The notes under the pieces: generated by a model
The model's input: the letters and a program-made list of their open reading frames with translations, nothing else
The model's database searches: none
What the model was told of the DNA's origin: nothing
Position numbers and translations under genes: made by a program
DNA from: Ilex aquifolium
Taxonomy: Eukaryota; Streptophyta; Magnoliopsida; Aquifoliales; Aquifoliaceae
NCBI GenBank assembly: GCA_951799425.1
Contig: OX637394.1
Coordinates: 38,209,001 to 38,273,000 of the forward strand
DNA: 64,000 bases
Direction: 5' to 3'
Shown here: positions 33,805 to 47,200 of the stretch, piece by piece
How positions within the stretch are numbered: the first letter of the stretch is position 1
Layout: every line of letters starts with the position of its first letter

Positions 33805-34439
33805 TCTACACTACTAATAAAAATACCTTAGTATGAAAATTTTTTGATTCACTATTTTATCCCTATAAAAAACTATAAACGCTAACATATTATTTGATTT
33901 TTAAATATACAAATTACGATTATATTCCTTTGAATTTAAATAACAAAGTAATCTCTAACAGATCATGTGAATTTCTCTATATTTACAAAAATTTTGAATT
34001 ATCATGTTATGCTTAACATGATACATAAAAACAACATTATTCTTTTTTCTAAAAACTGCAATATTAATACATATCAACAACTCTATTGATATAATATCTT
34101 CTTTTAATGCCCAAAAACTGATATATTTATCTTTTATCTCCATTCACAATTAAACTAATTTAGTAAAAAATTATTGTGGCAAGTAAAAACAAGAAAGATA
34201 AAAAGAAAATAAATCAAGAAAATAAAATCCTATAACCTTTACTACTTGATAGTTCGAATGAAAGAATACAAAAAAATAAGTCAATTAGATGTTTATAATT
34301 GTGAAGAGGATATAAATAATGTAAATATGATAAATATAAAATAATATCTAATTTAAATATATAATTAAATTTTTTGTATATATTTTATCAAATCTTTCAA
34401 CAAAACTTTTCACGTACAATGCACTTAGTGCATTGCTAA
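33805..34439 (+). mobile_element. Short non-autonomous Helitron, 635 bp
   Basis: It starts TCTACACTACTAATAAAAAT after an A (33804). The end has a 9-bp-stem hairpin (CAATGCACT T AGTGCATTG, 34417-34435) directly followed by CTAA (34436-34439) and T (34440). TC...CTRR between A and T with a 3' hairpin fits Helitrons. It carries no ORF of note. Confidence 0.65.
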
Positions 34440-34651
34440 TATATATATATATATATATGATTTTTTGAGTGCAACGTACTTTTGATATTCGATAAAAAAT
34501 GCCTTTGATTTGATGACAAAATTAGTATATGGATAAGATCTATTCCAGAGTGCCAAAGTGTAACTCCTAATTAGGGGCTTGAACTTCCCATTTTTGTCAT
34601 CTACAATTGGGGTTCATCACATAGGACTGGGGTTATGTAATTGTTGGTGTG

Positions 34652-35474
34652 TGTTACCCCCTTAGCTTCTGGCTCGGCATTGGCATGGGACAGCCTCGCC
34701 CAAAGGCGCCCATGCTTAGCCAAATTTGGTTTCGCTTGGTGAAGCAGACCCTCGATGCAATCAGTGGGTGATTGAAGACCATGCATGGCTGAGGGACGCA
34801 ACACATGCATGGGCACGTGGGTACAAGAAAGCATGCAAGCAAGAGAGTCTGGTGACTTGAATTGTGGGGCAATGCTAACTTGAAAGACTAAGCCATGGGC
34901 TGGGCTGGGCATGGCTAGGCACGGATGCAATACAATCAAAGGCTGAGGGCTCATGAAGAGAGGCACATGCACAACATGTGAAAACGTTGTGGCATGTGCC
35001 CTGTAGTTGGTGGCAGTTATGTGCAATTTTCTGGCAAGTGCACAACATGTGGGATCTCTGTCAGATTCAAACAGCATGCAGGGAAGTTGTAGACATCAGT
35101 TACAACTCCTTCTGCCATCCAATCACAGCAGACTTCTGGGTGGATTTGAATTGTAGGCAGTTTGCCTAGGCGGTTGGGCTTGTAACCGCCACCCTGAAAT
35201 ATTATAAATAGGGTTGTTTGGGTCTGTAGTGCACCAATAGAGTTGGGCACGTTTTTGTAAGCAGACCAAAGCTGAGTTTCCTTATACTTTATTGAGAAAG
35301 AAAGGTTTGGCTGATTGACCTGTAAAGTTTGTGTGTTGTGTGTATGCTTACTTACTGTCCTTATTCTGTTCGTGTGTATATTCTATGAGCGAATTCGTGT
35401 TTGGCTGAGATTGAGTGTTGGATCTCAGTGCCATTACGAGGCAGAAATTTAGTGCGAAAATTAACCCTGTAACA
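34652..35474 (+). repeat. 5' LTR of the Galadriel-like chromovirus
   Basis: Pairs with 40048-40853. It contains a TATA box (ATTATAAATAGGG at about 35201) preceded by a small hairpin (GGCGGTTGGGCTTGTAACCG and following), also present in the 3' LTR. It carries two short segments (around 35059 and 35131) that are absent from the 3' LTR. Confidence 0.88.
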
Positions 35475-35476
35475 AT

Positions 35477-35490
35477 TAGTATCAGAGCCA
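35477..35490 (+). other. Primer binding site, tRNA-Met type
   Basis: TAGTATCAGAGCCA just behind the 5' LTR is the initiator-Met site TGGTATCAGAGCCA with one G-to-A change. Confidence 0.75.
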
Positions 35491-35501
35491 GGTTTGCGAC
35501 C

Positions 35502-38500
35502 ATGGCTGGTGGAAACACTGCTGAGTTACGAGAACGTGTGTCCTGTCTCGAAGACTTTCTGGGCGCCCCTGAAAGTGATGCTGCAACAAGCGTGTCTGTG
35601 CAGATGGAACAGCACGCTATTCAGATCGCTGGTTTGCAAATGGCTTTTGATAGTTATGTGACCAACACTGATGAAAAGGTTAGAACGATGATGGAAGACA
35701 TCTTGTCCCTCACAGACGCTGTCAAAACGAATTTGAAGGACCTTGAAGACGAAATGTCCCTGGTGAAGAGGGCCATGAATTCTCGACCTACTATGGGCGA
35801 GACGTCTTCAAAAATCAAAGTCCCTGAACCAAAGGCTTTCAGAGGCAATCGAAGCGCCAAAGATCTGGAAAATTCCCTATGGGACATGGAGCAGTACTTT
35901 AAGGCTGCCCATGTGCCTGATGGAGAGAAAGTTACTATAACCAGTATGTACTTATCTGGTGATGCCAAGTTGTGGTGGCGGACCCGGAATGTGGACGACG
36001 CATCTGCTGGACGTCCAAAGATAGAGACATGGGAGACCCTGAAAAAGGAGTTGAAAGATCAATTCCTCCCTAGCAATACGACATGGATTGCTAGGGATTC
36101 GCTCAAGAAACTAAAGCACACCGGAACCGTTGATGACTACATGAAGGAGTTCAGTTCTTTGATGCTTGACATCAAGAACATGTCAGAGGAGGACAAACTC
36201 TTCAACTTCATGTCCGGATTGTAAGGCTGGGCACAGGCAGAGTTGCGAAGGCAGGGGGTACGTGATTTGCCTACTGCCATTGCTACTACAGATGCCCTTG
36301 TAGACTTCAAAATGGGCGACAGTCAAGGCCCTTCTGAAAAGAAAAAGAAGAATGGTGGCGGCATGAAAGACAAAGTTGGCACTTCCAAAGATGCAAAGAA
36401 GACGGATTGGAAGAAAAAGAAGAATTTTTCTGACCCTAAAAAGCCAGACAACAACCAGAAGAAGAATGCCTTTGACTTTGGTTGCTTTCTCTGCGGAGGC
36501 CCCCATCGTGTTAAGGACTGTCCCAAACGTGAGAAGTTAAGTGCTCTTGTTGCTACAAGTGGGGATAACAGTGATGATGACTGCCCCACCCGAGTTAACC
36601 CTCTCCAATTGCTGAACGCAATTACTGTGGGCAAAGTTCAGCAACCCCGCAAAGGCCTTATGTATATGCAAGCCTGGGTGAATGGCAAGGAAGTTCAGGC
36701 CATGGTGGATACTGGAGCCACCCATAACTTCGTTGCCCAGAGAGAGGTGGGAAGATTTGGCGTGCAATTGTCAGAGAATTCTAGCAAACTTAAGGCGGTA
36801 AATTTTGAAGCAAGGCCAGTGCAAGGCACGGCAGAAATACACCTGAAGGTTGGTCTGTGGGAAGGCCAAATGAGTTTGATGGTAGTAACCTTGGACGATT
36901 TTGATGTCATCCTAGGGAATGAATTCTTCATTACGGCAAAAGTGGCACTGATGCCACACCTAAATGGAGTGCTGATCACTTATGAGAAAGCACCCTGCTT
37001 TGTGCCTGCAATCATGGCAGACCAAAGCAAGAAAGAAGGAAAGCGGAAGATGGAAATGTTGTCCGCTATGCAAGTAAATGATGGGTTGAAGAAAGGCGAG
37101 TTGACATACCTCGCAGCTTTGGTGGAGATCAAACCAGATGTGCTGGTTGAAGTACCTGATGCAGTGGCAGATGTACTAGGGGAATTTGTTGATGTTATGC
37201 CCCCTGAACTCCCCAAAAGTCTTCCACCCAGACGTGCAATTGACCACAAGATAGAGTTGGAGCCTAGTGCCAAGCCTCCAGCCCGTGCCCCTTACCGGAT
37301 GTCGCCTATGGAAGTGGCAGAATTGAGGAAACAATTGAACGAGTTGCTAGATTCTGGCAGCATGAAGCCATCCAAGGCGCCGTATGGAGCCCCTGTTCTA
37401 TTCCAGAAAAAACAAGATGGATCGTTGCGTATGTGCATCGACTACAGGGCCTTGAACAAGGTGACGATAAAGAACAAGTACCCTGTTCCAAATGTTGCTG
37501 ATTTGTTTGACAGACTGTCCAAGGCCACTTTCTACACAAAGCTGGATCTTAGGACTGAGTATTGGCAAGTTAGAATTGCAGAAGGGGATGAGTCTAAGAC
37601 TGCGTGTGTGACGCGCTATGGGTCTTTTGAATTCCTTGTAATGCCGTTTGGGCTCACTAATGCCCCGGTAACTTTCTGTAATCTAATGAATGATGTCTTT
37701 TACGAGTATATTGATGTCTTTGTGGTTGTTTATTTGGATGACATTGTGGTCTATAGTGAAACGTTGGAAGATCATATAGATCATTTGAGAGCGGTGTTCT
37801 CATGGCTTAGAGAGCACCAGCTGTATGTCAAAAAGGAAAAGTGTGAATTCTGTCGCCAAGAAGTAATGTTCTTGGGACACTATATTAGCAAAGGCGAGAT
37901 CCGAATGGATGAAAGGAAGGTGAAGGCAATTGTTGATTGGCCTGCACCAACCAAGGTGTCTGAACTATGGTCATTCATTGGCCTAGCCAACTACTATCGC
38001 AAGTTCATTGAGGGATATTCTAAGAAGTGCAATGCCCTGACTGACTTGCTGAAGAAAGACCAAAAATGGGACTGGAATGGTGCCTGTCAGACAGCTTTTG
38101 AGAAGCTGAAGCATGCAGTATCCTCTGCACCCGTACTAAGACTGGTTGACTTTGATCTGCCATTCGAAGTGCACACAGATGCGTCTGACCTTGCCATTGG
38201 AGGAGTCCTTGTTCAGGAGGGACACCCTGTTGCCTTTGAAAGCCGGAAACTGAAGGATGCTGAGCAACGTTACTCAGCACACGAGAAGGAAATGACTGTT
38301 GTGGTGCATTGCCTTGAAATCTGGAGGCACTACTTGCTGGGAACAAAGTTCATTGTTGTGACAGATAATGTGGCAAACACTTATTTCAAGTCCTAGAAGA
38401 AGTTGACCCCAAAGCAGGCTCGTTGGCAGGAATTTCTTGCTGAGTTCGATTTTGTGTGGGTACACAGACCCGGGAGGCAAAATCAAGTTGCTGATGCATT

Positions 38501-40001
38501 GAGTAGGAAGGAAGTCCATGACTATGTCACTGCACTGTCTAGTGTGCAGGCTGACTTCATTGCAAGAGTCAGAGAGCATGCCCAGATTGATGTTGCTTAT
38601 GGAAAATTGAAGTAGCAAGTTGAAGAGGGTCTGGTACGCAGATACTGGATTGATGATGGTCTACTCTATGCTAAAGGTGGCAGACTTTACGTTCCTATGG
38701 GAGGGGAACTAAGACAGGAGTTGCTGCGTGAGACACACGACTCCCAGTGGGCTGGACATCTCGGAGTAGAGAGGATGCATGCGTTGCTGGCTCACTCTTA
38801 TTACTGGCCCAAGATGAAAGATGATGTTGAGGCCTATGTCAGAACCTGTCTCGTGTGCCAACTTGACAAGGTTGAGAAGAAGAAGGCAGCAGGCTTGCTT
38901 CAACCTTTGCCTATTCCTGACAGACCATGGCAGTCAGCCTCGATGGATTTTATATGCAATCTGCCGAAGGTTGATGACATGCATTCAATCATGGTGGTGG
39001 TCGATCGTTTCTCCAAGTATGTGGTGTTCATTCCTGCACCTCATGCTTGCCCTGCAAATGTTGCTGCAGAATTGTTCTACAAGTACGTGGTGAAGTACTT
39101 TGGGTTGCCTGAAGACATAGTCAGTGATCGTGACACCAGATTCACTGGCAGATTCTGGACGATGCTATTCAATCTCATGGGTTCTGAGTTGAAGTTCTCT
39201 ACAATAAGCCACCCTCAGACTGACGGATAGACTGAGCGGATCAATGCCTTGCTGGAGGACTATCTGCGTCACTATGTCACTGCAAGTCAAAAGAATTGGG
39301 TGGAACTTCTGGACACTGCCCAATTTTGCTACAACTTGCACAAGTCTTCAACAACAAGAATGAGTCCCAGTGAATTAGCAATGGGACAGCAGCCACTTAC
39401 TCCCCAGGAAGTGGTGAAGCAAATAACCGGAGGAAAATGTCCTGCTGCATATCGGTTTGCACGTTCCAAGCAAGAGATGCTGGACGAGGCAAAAGACAGC
39501 TTGGCCAAAGCTGCCCAACGTATGAAGAAGTATGTTGATTAAGGTCGTAGACCGCTGGAATTTCAAGTTGGTGATCTTGTCTTGTTGAAATTGACTCCTG
39601 CTCTATGGAAAATGATCAACAACAAGGTAGTACACCGTTGGCTTGTTCCCAAATACGATGGCCCCTTCGAAGTGATGAAGAAGGTCGGGAATGTTGCCTA
39701 TCGCTTGAAGCTGCCTGATCGATTGAAAATTCACCCGACTTTTCATGTGAGTTTTTTGAAGCCTTTTCATGAAGACTTGCTGAATACTGGAAAAAAACAA
39801 GCCAAGAGGGCTCCGCCTATAATCAGGAAACAGTTCGATAGAGAGGTCGACAAGATTCTGTCTCACCGGACCATGAGTCAGAGTAAGAAGCATCGCATGA
39901 CTGATTTTCTGGTACATTGGAAGGGTGGTTCCGAGGCAGACGCGAGTTGGGAAAGAGATATGACTCTTTGGCAGTTTGAGAAACAGATCAATGAGTATTA
40001 G
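35502..40001 (+). pseudogene. Galadriel-like gag-pol polyprotein with five in-frame stops
   Basis: From the Met at 35502 the whole element stays in one frame to 40001. Domains in order: gag with a coiled-coil start and the LSGDAKLWWRTR motif (near 35955); CCHC knuckle [13 protein letters not shown] (near 36483); protease [10 protein letters not shown] (near 36703); reverse transcriptase with [19 protein letters not shown] and [10 protein letters not shown] (near 37728); RNase H with [13 protein letters not shown] (near 38172); integrase zinc domain and core with SMDFICNLP and SHPQTDG; and a chromodomain (FLVHWKGGSEADASWERD, near 39906). Stops lie at 36222 (TAA), 38394 (TAG), 38613 (TAG), 39228 (TAG) and 39540 (TAA). 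There is no frameshift. At least four stops sit where related elements have Gln. Confidence 0.88.
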
Positions 40002-40047
40002 GACAACCTCTCGACGAGGACGTCGAGCTCTTCTGGTGGGGGTGGTT

Positions 40048-40853
40048 TGTTACCCCCTTAGCTTCTGGCTCGGCATTGGCATGGGACAGCCTCGCCCAAA
40101 GGCGCCCATGCTTAGCCAAATTTGGTTTCGCTTAGTGAAACAGACTCTTGATGCAATCAGTGGGTGATTGAAGATCATGCATGGCTGAGGGAGGCAGCAC
40201 ATGCATGGGCACGTGGGCACAAGAAGGCATGCAAGCAAGAGAGTCTGGTGACTTGAATTGTGGGGCAATGCTAACTTGAAAGACTAAGCCATGGGCTAGG
40301 CTGGGCATGGCTAGGCACGGATGCAATACAATCAAAGGCTGAGAGCTCATGAAGAGAGGCACATGCACAACATGTGAAAACGTTGTGGCATGTGCCCTGC
40401 AGTTAGTGACAGTTATGTGCAGTTTTCTAGCAAGTGCACAGCATGTGGGATCTCTGAGACAGCATGCAGGGAAGTTGCAGACATCAGTTACAACTCCTTT
40501 TGCCATCCAATCACAGCAGAAGTGGATTTGAATTGTAGGCAGTTTGCCTAGGCGGTTGGGCTTGTAACCGCCACCCTGAAATATTATAAATAGGGTTGTT
40601 TGGGTCTGTAGTGCACCAATAGAGTTGTGCACGTTTTTGTAAGCAGACAAAGACTGAATTTCCTTATACTTTATTGAGAAAAAAAGGTTTGACTGATTGG
40701 TCTGTAAAGTTTGTGTTGTGTGTATGCTTACTTACTATCCCTATTCTGTTCGTGTGCATATTCTGTGAACAAATTCGTATTTGGCTGAGACTGAATGTTA
40801 GATCTCAGTGCCATTACGAGGCAGAAATTTTCTGCAAAAATTAACCAGTAACA
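40048..40853 (+). repeat. 3' LTR of the Galadriel-like chromovirus
   Basis: Same start (TGTTACCCCC) and end (TAACA) as the 5' LTR, with the TATA box ATTATAAATAGGG near 40584. It lies about 400 bp beyond the PSMD5 stop codon, and the two transcription units converge. Confidence 0.88.
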
Positions 40854-41000
40854 ATGCGAGACATAACAAGTTCCGATTAGTCAAATACACAGTTGCTGCA
40901 CATAACTGCCCAGCTAAAACCACTTAACTGCTCACAAGCCAAAAGATGTGTCTGCCAAGTTCAGTTCTCCTTACTGGATTTAGCTGGTTCGCCCAGAAAA

Positions 41001-41040
41001 TTTTTTTTTTTTTTTTTTTTGGTGGGGGGGGGGGGAAGGG
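41001..41040. repeat. Homopolymer tract: poly(T) followed by poly(G)
   Basis: A run of about 22 T is followed by GGTGGGGGGG and further G. It may be the remnant of a poly(A)-tailed insertion on the minus strand or an assembly-sensitive tract. No SINE or LINE body was recognised next to it. Confidence 0.5.
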
Positions 41041-41191
41041 GTTCGGTGTAATCTCCTAGTACAACAGACAAATCATTCACATACGTGTATGGTTAAGCAA
41101 AATCCGCAAGATCCTCTAGAAAAAAAAGTGTCCATTACAGAGAGTAAATTGTACCCGACAAAAGGCATACGGTAGTCAAAGCAAGGCCTTG

Positions 41192-41193
<2 letters not shown>

Positions 41194-41231
<38 letters not shown>
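41194..41231. repeat. (AT)n microsatellite in the PSMD5 3' flank
   Basis: About 19 AT units lie 28 bases beyond the PSMD5 stop codon, so they probably fall in its 3' UTR. Confidence 0.85.
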
Positions 41232-41233
<2 letters not shown>

Positions 41234-41258
41234 GATCTGTAAAATTATCAAGTGAATG

Positions 41259-44200
41259 TTAAAATCTCTCAGCTGTCATTACTAAAGGTTGAGCTTCAGG
41301 ATGCTTTTTTGTAAGGTAAGGACCCTTGCTAATTGCTTCCTGCAGCTGAAGGAATACCATCAAAATTAAATTAGAATTAGAATAAAGAGAAACGGACCAA
41401 ACAAAGAGAACCCACATGCTGAAAAATATCCACACAAGTCAAACATATATTTTTCAACAACAATCCCGAATAATTGATATCATGGATACATGCATGCTAA
41501 CGAACAAAAAATGCTTAGGCAAAATTGCTTATGTATCGTACTTCTTTTCGCGCATCAGTGCAATTACTCAAGCCTGCCAACAAGTGGAAACAATGCATAA
41601 TTGCATGCACATTCTTTTCCTACACTAGTCCAACTATAACACCAGCTAAAGTTTGATTTTATGACCAGTTATGGGTAAGTTGCCACAAAGCAACTATCAG
41701 ACATTCCAACATAGGGTACATTCAGGTACTTCAAACTACAACAATCATACCTTTGCAGCTATCCCAGCAAGAGCAGGGTCACTGAATAGATTACTTGACG
41801 ACATGAAGGCTTTATGAATTGCCTGGCAACAATGATGTCTAGCTTCCATACCTGAAAAAGTTATCAAATCAGTAAAAAAACATATAAAATATGTTATTAA
41901 AAAGAATTGAAACTTAAAGCATCATGGGACTAAAAAAGCGACCGTATTTTCATATTCATTATTACAACTTGACCATTTTAGTAAATATGAGGAAAATGTT
42001 TAAAGTGCTGACTGGCAGGGATAAACCCTGTTTCTCAACAGGGGCTTAATTTCCTTAGACACATTGAAATGATATTTACATTGTTAAGGTAAATGATGAT
42101 TAGTGAAGTTCCAGAGATGTCAGTACCAGTTTTGTGTCATCTGTTTTCCTAGCTACGTAGAAAACACAAAAGGCATTTTACTGACATATGAGAATCTGAA
42201 AAAAAAGCAAAGAAACAAAGCATGCAAGATGAGGACTGTCACGAGGATGAGTAGGAAAACAGACCTATCTTAGTTGTTTCAGTATATGTGTCCGTCACTA
42301 TATGTATAATCTCTTGTCTTGAGCAAATCTCCATCAGGCACCATGGTCGAGCTACCAACCCCGTTAACACTCTATAACCCTGTGAGATTCGCATGAAAAA
42401 TCACATCTCTACAAATCAGAGATAACAAGCTACAATGGACATCACAATACAGAAAGGACCTTTATTGAGAGGACTTGCGAAGGTACAATTTCTTTGGATA
42501 TAGATCAAAGATACAACAATTCAACAATGTTCTTCTAGCCTCTGAAAAGGTTTCCTTATGGGGTTTAGGAGTTCAACCCTTTGTATATGCAGCTATAGCT
42601 AAAAAATTCCCCAACATATAGATAGTAATTAACAGGCCCAGGAATAAAAGAAGATATTAAAGCATTTTCTTGGTGGAACAGGGAATTTACATTGATTTAT
42701 GCCGTAGCAAATAAAAGGAGGGGGTGGAAGAGTATGATTTTCCCTCACGTTTCATGATGTGCACGCAAAAACAGAAGCAGAAATGACATAGGATGGAAAA
42801 CATTATCACTTAAAAATACCATTTAAAATAGAAATTTCTAAATTCACATGAACATGGAGGACAAGAATTAAGTTGCAACAAAATGTAATATTGAAAAAGC
42901 ACATTTTCACCTGTTTAAAGAAATACAACAAAATGTAAAAGAAAAACCTAGGATACATGGTTTTCAATAAATTTAATGAAATAAGGTAACTAGTAAGCTG
43001 TGCCAAAGAAATTCTCACCGCCAAACGCATTTCTGGCTCCTGCTGAAGAACTGATAGAAAAAAGCCCTGCCACATGCAACAATAACTTGATAAGTTTTAA
43101 AACCATTTAAAAGATTTAGGGAAGTAAAAAAGAAAAGACACCTAGTGAATATTTGCATAAAATTTAGGGTTAATTACAAAATGCCCCCTCCAACTTTGGG
43201 TGCTTTCAATTTTAATAAATTGCCCCCTTCAATTTTGAACATTGTTCAATTAACTCCCAAATTTAGATTCAGATAGTCACAAGCGACGGCAACTAGCCTC
43301 ACGTGATCCAATTTGTTGGAAACACAAAATTACCCTTGGTCAAATTCTATTTTCCCATGTAAAAAAAAATCCCCACTCCTCCATACCTGACTCGCAGCAA
43401 CCCAACACCCCAAACCCTCCTCCTACTCCCTTCTTCCTCTCTCATATTTTCTGTTTCTCTCTGGCTCTTTCTCACGGTGAAACCCCACGGCTACCCTCAC
43501 CAACACTCCATTCCGAAGAACCCCTTACAAACGAGCCCTCTCATTTCACCACCGGCAGCCACAACCAAACCCAAAGACATCCCGTCGCCGCTCTTCCACC
43601 AGAACTACCCAGACCTTATTGCCACCACGAACATAGCCAATCATAGTTCAAGGAAAAAAATTGACATATATTTGCATATAGAGGGAGAGAGAAGTAAAGA
43701 GAGAATGGGGTTTTTAATGTTGGTGTTGGGTGGTGGGTGGGTAGTTTTGGTTTGCGGTTGCCACTAGAGGTGAAGGTGGAGTTCATGTCGGGTTGTGTGT
43801 CGGTGGTTTATTTGTGTGGTTGTATGTGGAGGTGGAGGTGTTACTGCGTTGGTAAACTAATATATTGGATTTTTGCTATTTTTTCATTTGGAAAACTAAT
43901 ATCAAATCAAAGTGCCTCAAACAAACGAGTTAGAAATCAAACTTGAAAAACTGCTGCAATGAAAAAGTAAAAAAAAAAAAGTCCATAACGAATAATCAAC
44001 TAACCGACGGCGTCAGCTTTGGAGTCTTGGATGCTGCTTCATAAAGCAAGTGACGAAGGCTTTCTTCTGAATCACCATTCAAAATTACGCTGTTTTCAGA
44101 TCGAGTTTCTCCTGCAATGTTTCCAAGTGCATGCAATGCAGCCTGCATTATCCGTCGAACAATGATCTCAGATTAGAAAATAATAAGGGGTCTACAGCAT

Positions 44201-47200
44201 TTATTCACATCATGCTAAGCATTCTTCATTTACAAAAACATTGTCAACACAAATTGTCAGCAATGTTAGTCACAATGCAAAAGATATAACATGCTGTTAT
44301 TTTTCATAGACCATGACACTTAATTTACGTAGTGATGGCAAAAGAAAAAATCAAGAATGCCACGTGATGAATATTTTCAAAGTTATATCTAAACGTCCAA
44401 GTTCAAACATATCAAGGAAATAAACAAACAAAGAAACTAAGAGCCAAAGCCAGCTCAGCATAGTGTGAATGTCTCAATTTCAATTATTATTGATGTTTGA
44501 GAAATAAAAAAAGAAGACGATAACAGGATTAAAAAATTAATATGTACTCACCAGCTGTTTACCATGCCCTTGCTGATCACAGGCAGCATTAACAACATGT
44601 CTAGCAACAGGAGGTGAGCTTGAGAGTAGCAATGCAGCTCCTCGATTAGCTAAAGGCATCATATATAGGAGTTCAAAATGCAGTTTCAAAGATATGGAAT
44701 AATGGGTTTTGGAACCAAGCAAGCAAATTGGAACAGAAAACAGTTGTTAATATGTTAAAAGGCATTGAGACATAGATGGAAGGAGTGTGAAAGCATAAAA
44801 CAAGATAGAATTAGTCAAAGATATTTTGTGGACCTCCAAGCACTCAATTATTTCCCAATGAAAAAACATGTCTCATAATATGAAAAGACTAAAGAGTTAG
44901 GAGGACATGAAGTCCTCCAAGAATGTCCACATTAACATAGGAAACAGGAAATTGAGGAGCCAGAATGATCAATTGCTAAGAAACTTTACACACTCGGTGC
45001 AAAAAAATAATAATATTGCCATAAGCTTCTCAAAAAGTACATAAGCCAACATTCTGTCACATGGTTGAGACTTTCAACAAAGCTTTAGGCCTTCAATGCT
45101 ATCAAACCTAGTTATTATAATTTCAGCCATTGGTGTGACTACTTGCTGGATTAAACAGAAACACAAATAAAACAGTGTTTTTTGAGAAATAAGAGCTATC
45201 TCAAAAAACTCGGATTATACTAGCATAGACCTTGTACTCTTCATGCATAACAAAACTTGGGGGGCAAAGGGAGTCTGTCTCAAAAGTTCACTGTCAAGTC
45301 CCTGTAATCCTGTCCGCTGGACTTTAATATTAAGAGGAATGATGGGAAAAACATTATTTCACCTTGTGGCATTGTTTTAATAAGCAGAAAGCATTTAGTG
45401 GCACACTTACATGACCCTATTTGACCCAATGCATCAAGTGCACATTCACATTCATCTGCATCTTGACTTTCCAGCAGCCCGAATCTTTCATCAATGGCTG
45501 AAACAACAGTCTTACCACCTAAATTCCAGAAGGAAGGTTAGCATACATACACAACTACTCTCAACCTTTTAATTAAAAAAGTAGTGTAGCATAGAATAAT
45601 GCATTTGATTTATAAGTTTCTCGTGATCTTAAAAGTTAGATGCAATAACTTTTCAAGCCATCCAATCGACAAGCCATGCTTGTTGAGAAAACCTTAATCA
45701 TACAACAGAACTTAAACCTTGATGCTAACAAAATGCCCTAGCCAGTATCCCAAGAATCCATCCATTTTACTCACTGGATGAAGAGTTATCATATACCTTC
45801 AGGTAAAAAGTATTTTGCCCTTCATACTGATGGATGATCACAACAACACAATTACCCAAAACCAACCTCATTCTCAGTGTTAATTAAATATTAATTGGCA
45901 TCGAGAATAATGGAATTACTCACATATTTTCAAACAATAAAAGTAATAAATAATTGCAGTAACATTTACACCATACATGCGTGAAAAATAAAAGTTGAGT
46001 TTTTCTTCATCGATTATTTTCATTACAAATACTAGCTTTCTATCTCAAAAAAGATAACTAACACTCTAGGTCAGATCAATCTTTCCTATGAGTAATAACT
46101 AATAAATATCTTAATACCATCCACAGAGTAGTAGACCATTTACAATAGTTTGGAGGTCCATACGAACAAGCAATATATAGTGTCGGTGGTTTATGAGCCC
46201 CAATTTACAATGCTGCAAAAAAGCTGCAGCACTCTGGCCTTACATAAAATGACAAGCGAGAAGCAATTATTAAGCACAAGGCTACAGTATACAAAAGAAA
46301 AGCAAAAGCAGCAGCTATATTCTACACCACTATGTAACCCTATAAACATCAAGAACTATAGACTTGACAGCTTGAGCATAAGTCCTCAGATATTACAGAA
46401 AGCAAAAAAAAAAAAAGAGAAAGAAAGAAGCTTGAGTCTTACAAGATTCATCAATGTACATATAAGCATTCTCCTTGGACATAAGCCTTCCACTTATCAT
46501 CATTGATCTTGATCTTAATATTGAATCAGCTGATGGATTGCTAAAAGTAAACGAGACTAGATAAACAACTGTCTTCAAGGCATAATAAGAGTGAACACTA
46601 AACAGACTGCAGAAATTCTTGTAAATACCTGATTATGGAGCTAAGTAGCTGAAGAAGGGTAGTCTTTGACAAGAACTCTGCACTATGCTGAATTTCTGCC
46701 AACTTCAATAAACATACAAAAAGAAGCAGTGAGGCATAACTGAGGTAACTTTCCCAAAAAAAGAAAGAAACATAGTCCAGATAGGGAATAAAGGAAAACA
46801 ATAGTCAAACAAAATCACAAAGTGTGACATTATAAACCATGAAACACAAAGAAACAATGTTCTTGACTTCCACATCTTCATAGGAGTTGGAAGTACTTGC
46901 AATCAGGAAGTGCATAATGTGAGTTGAGGAAAGCAGCATGAAGAAGCCAAACGGATTCATTTTCAAACATCACCAAGAAAACTCCCTTCAAGATGTTAGA
47001 TTATTATTTAGGTTAAGTGAGGTTTTAGAGTATTCAAACTGATTCTATAATTAACCCTATGATTTTAAGATAATTGATTTTCCCATTAATTGATTAAAAT
47101 TTCAATTATTTGCTGACAACATATATTCATTATTAAAAGGTAGACAACACAGCAACCAGGTTTTCTTGAATTTCAAGATTCATTGCTCAAGATTGTTCTT

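Larger units (their letters stand above)
34652..40853 (+). mobile_element. Chromovirus LTR retrotransposon (Galadriel-like), both LTRs present
   Basis: LTRs at 34652-35474 and 40048-40853 start TGTTACCCCCTTAGC and end with TAACA. A tRNA-Met-type primer site follows the 5' LTR. One long reading frame encodes gag, zinc knuckle, protease, reverse transcriptase, RNase H, integrase and chromodomain. The LTRs differ by substitutions and a few small indels, so the insertion is not very recent. The flanks GTGTG and ATGCG differ by two transitions and may be an aged 5-bp duplication. Lineage within chromoviruses is tentative. Confidence 0.88.

Noticed and set aside
34440-34460. (AT)n tract as evidence of another viral integration
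   Set aside because: It directly follows a Helitron 3' end and no viral sequence is near.
43477-43946. Pro/His-rich and Gly/Val/Trp-rich ORFs in PSMD5 intron 13
   Set aside because: Inside a repeat fragment; the gene's own exons are on the other strand and intact.
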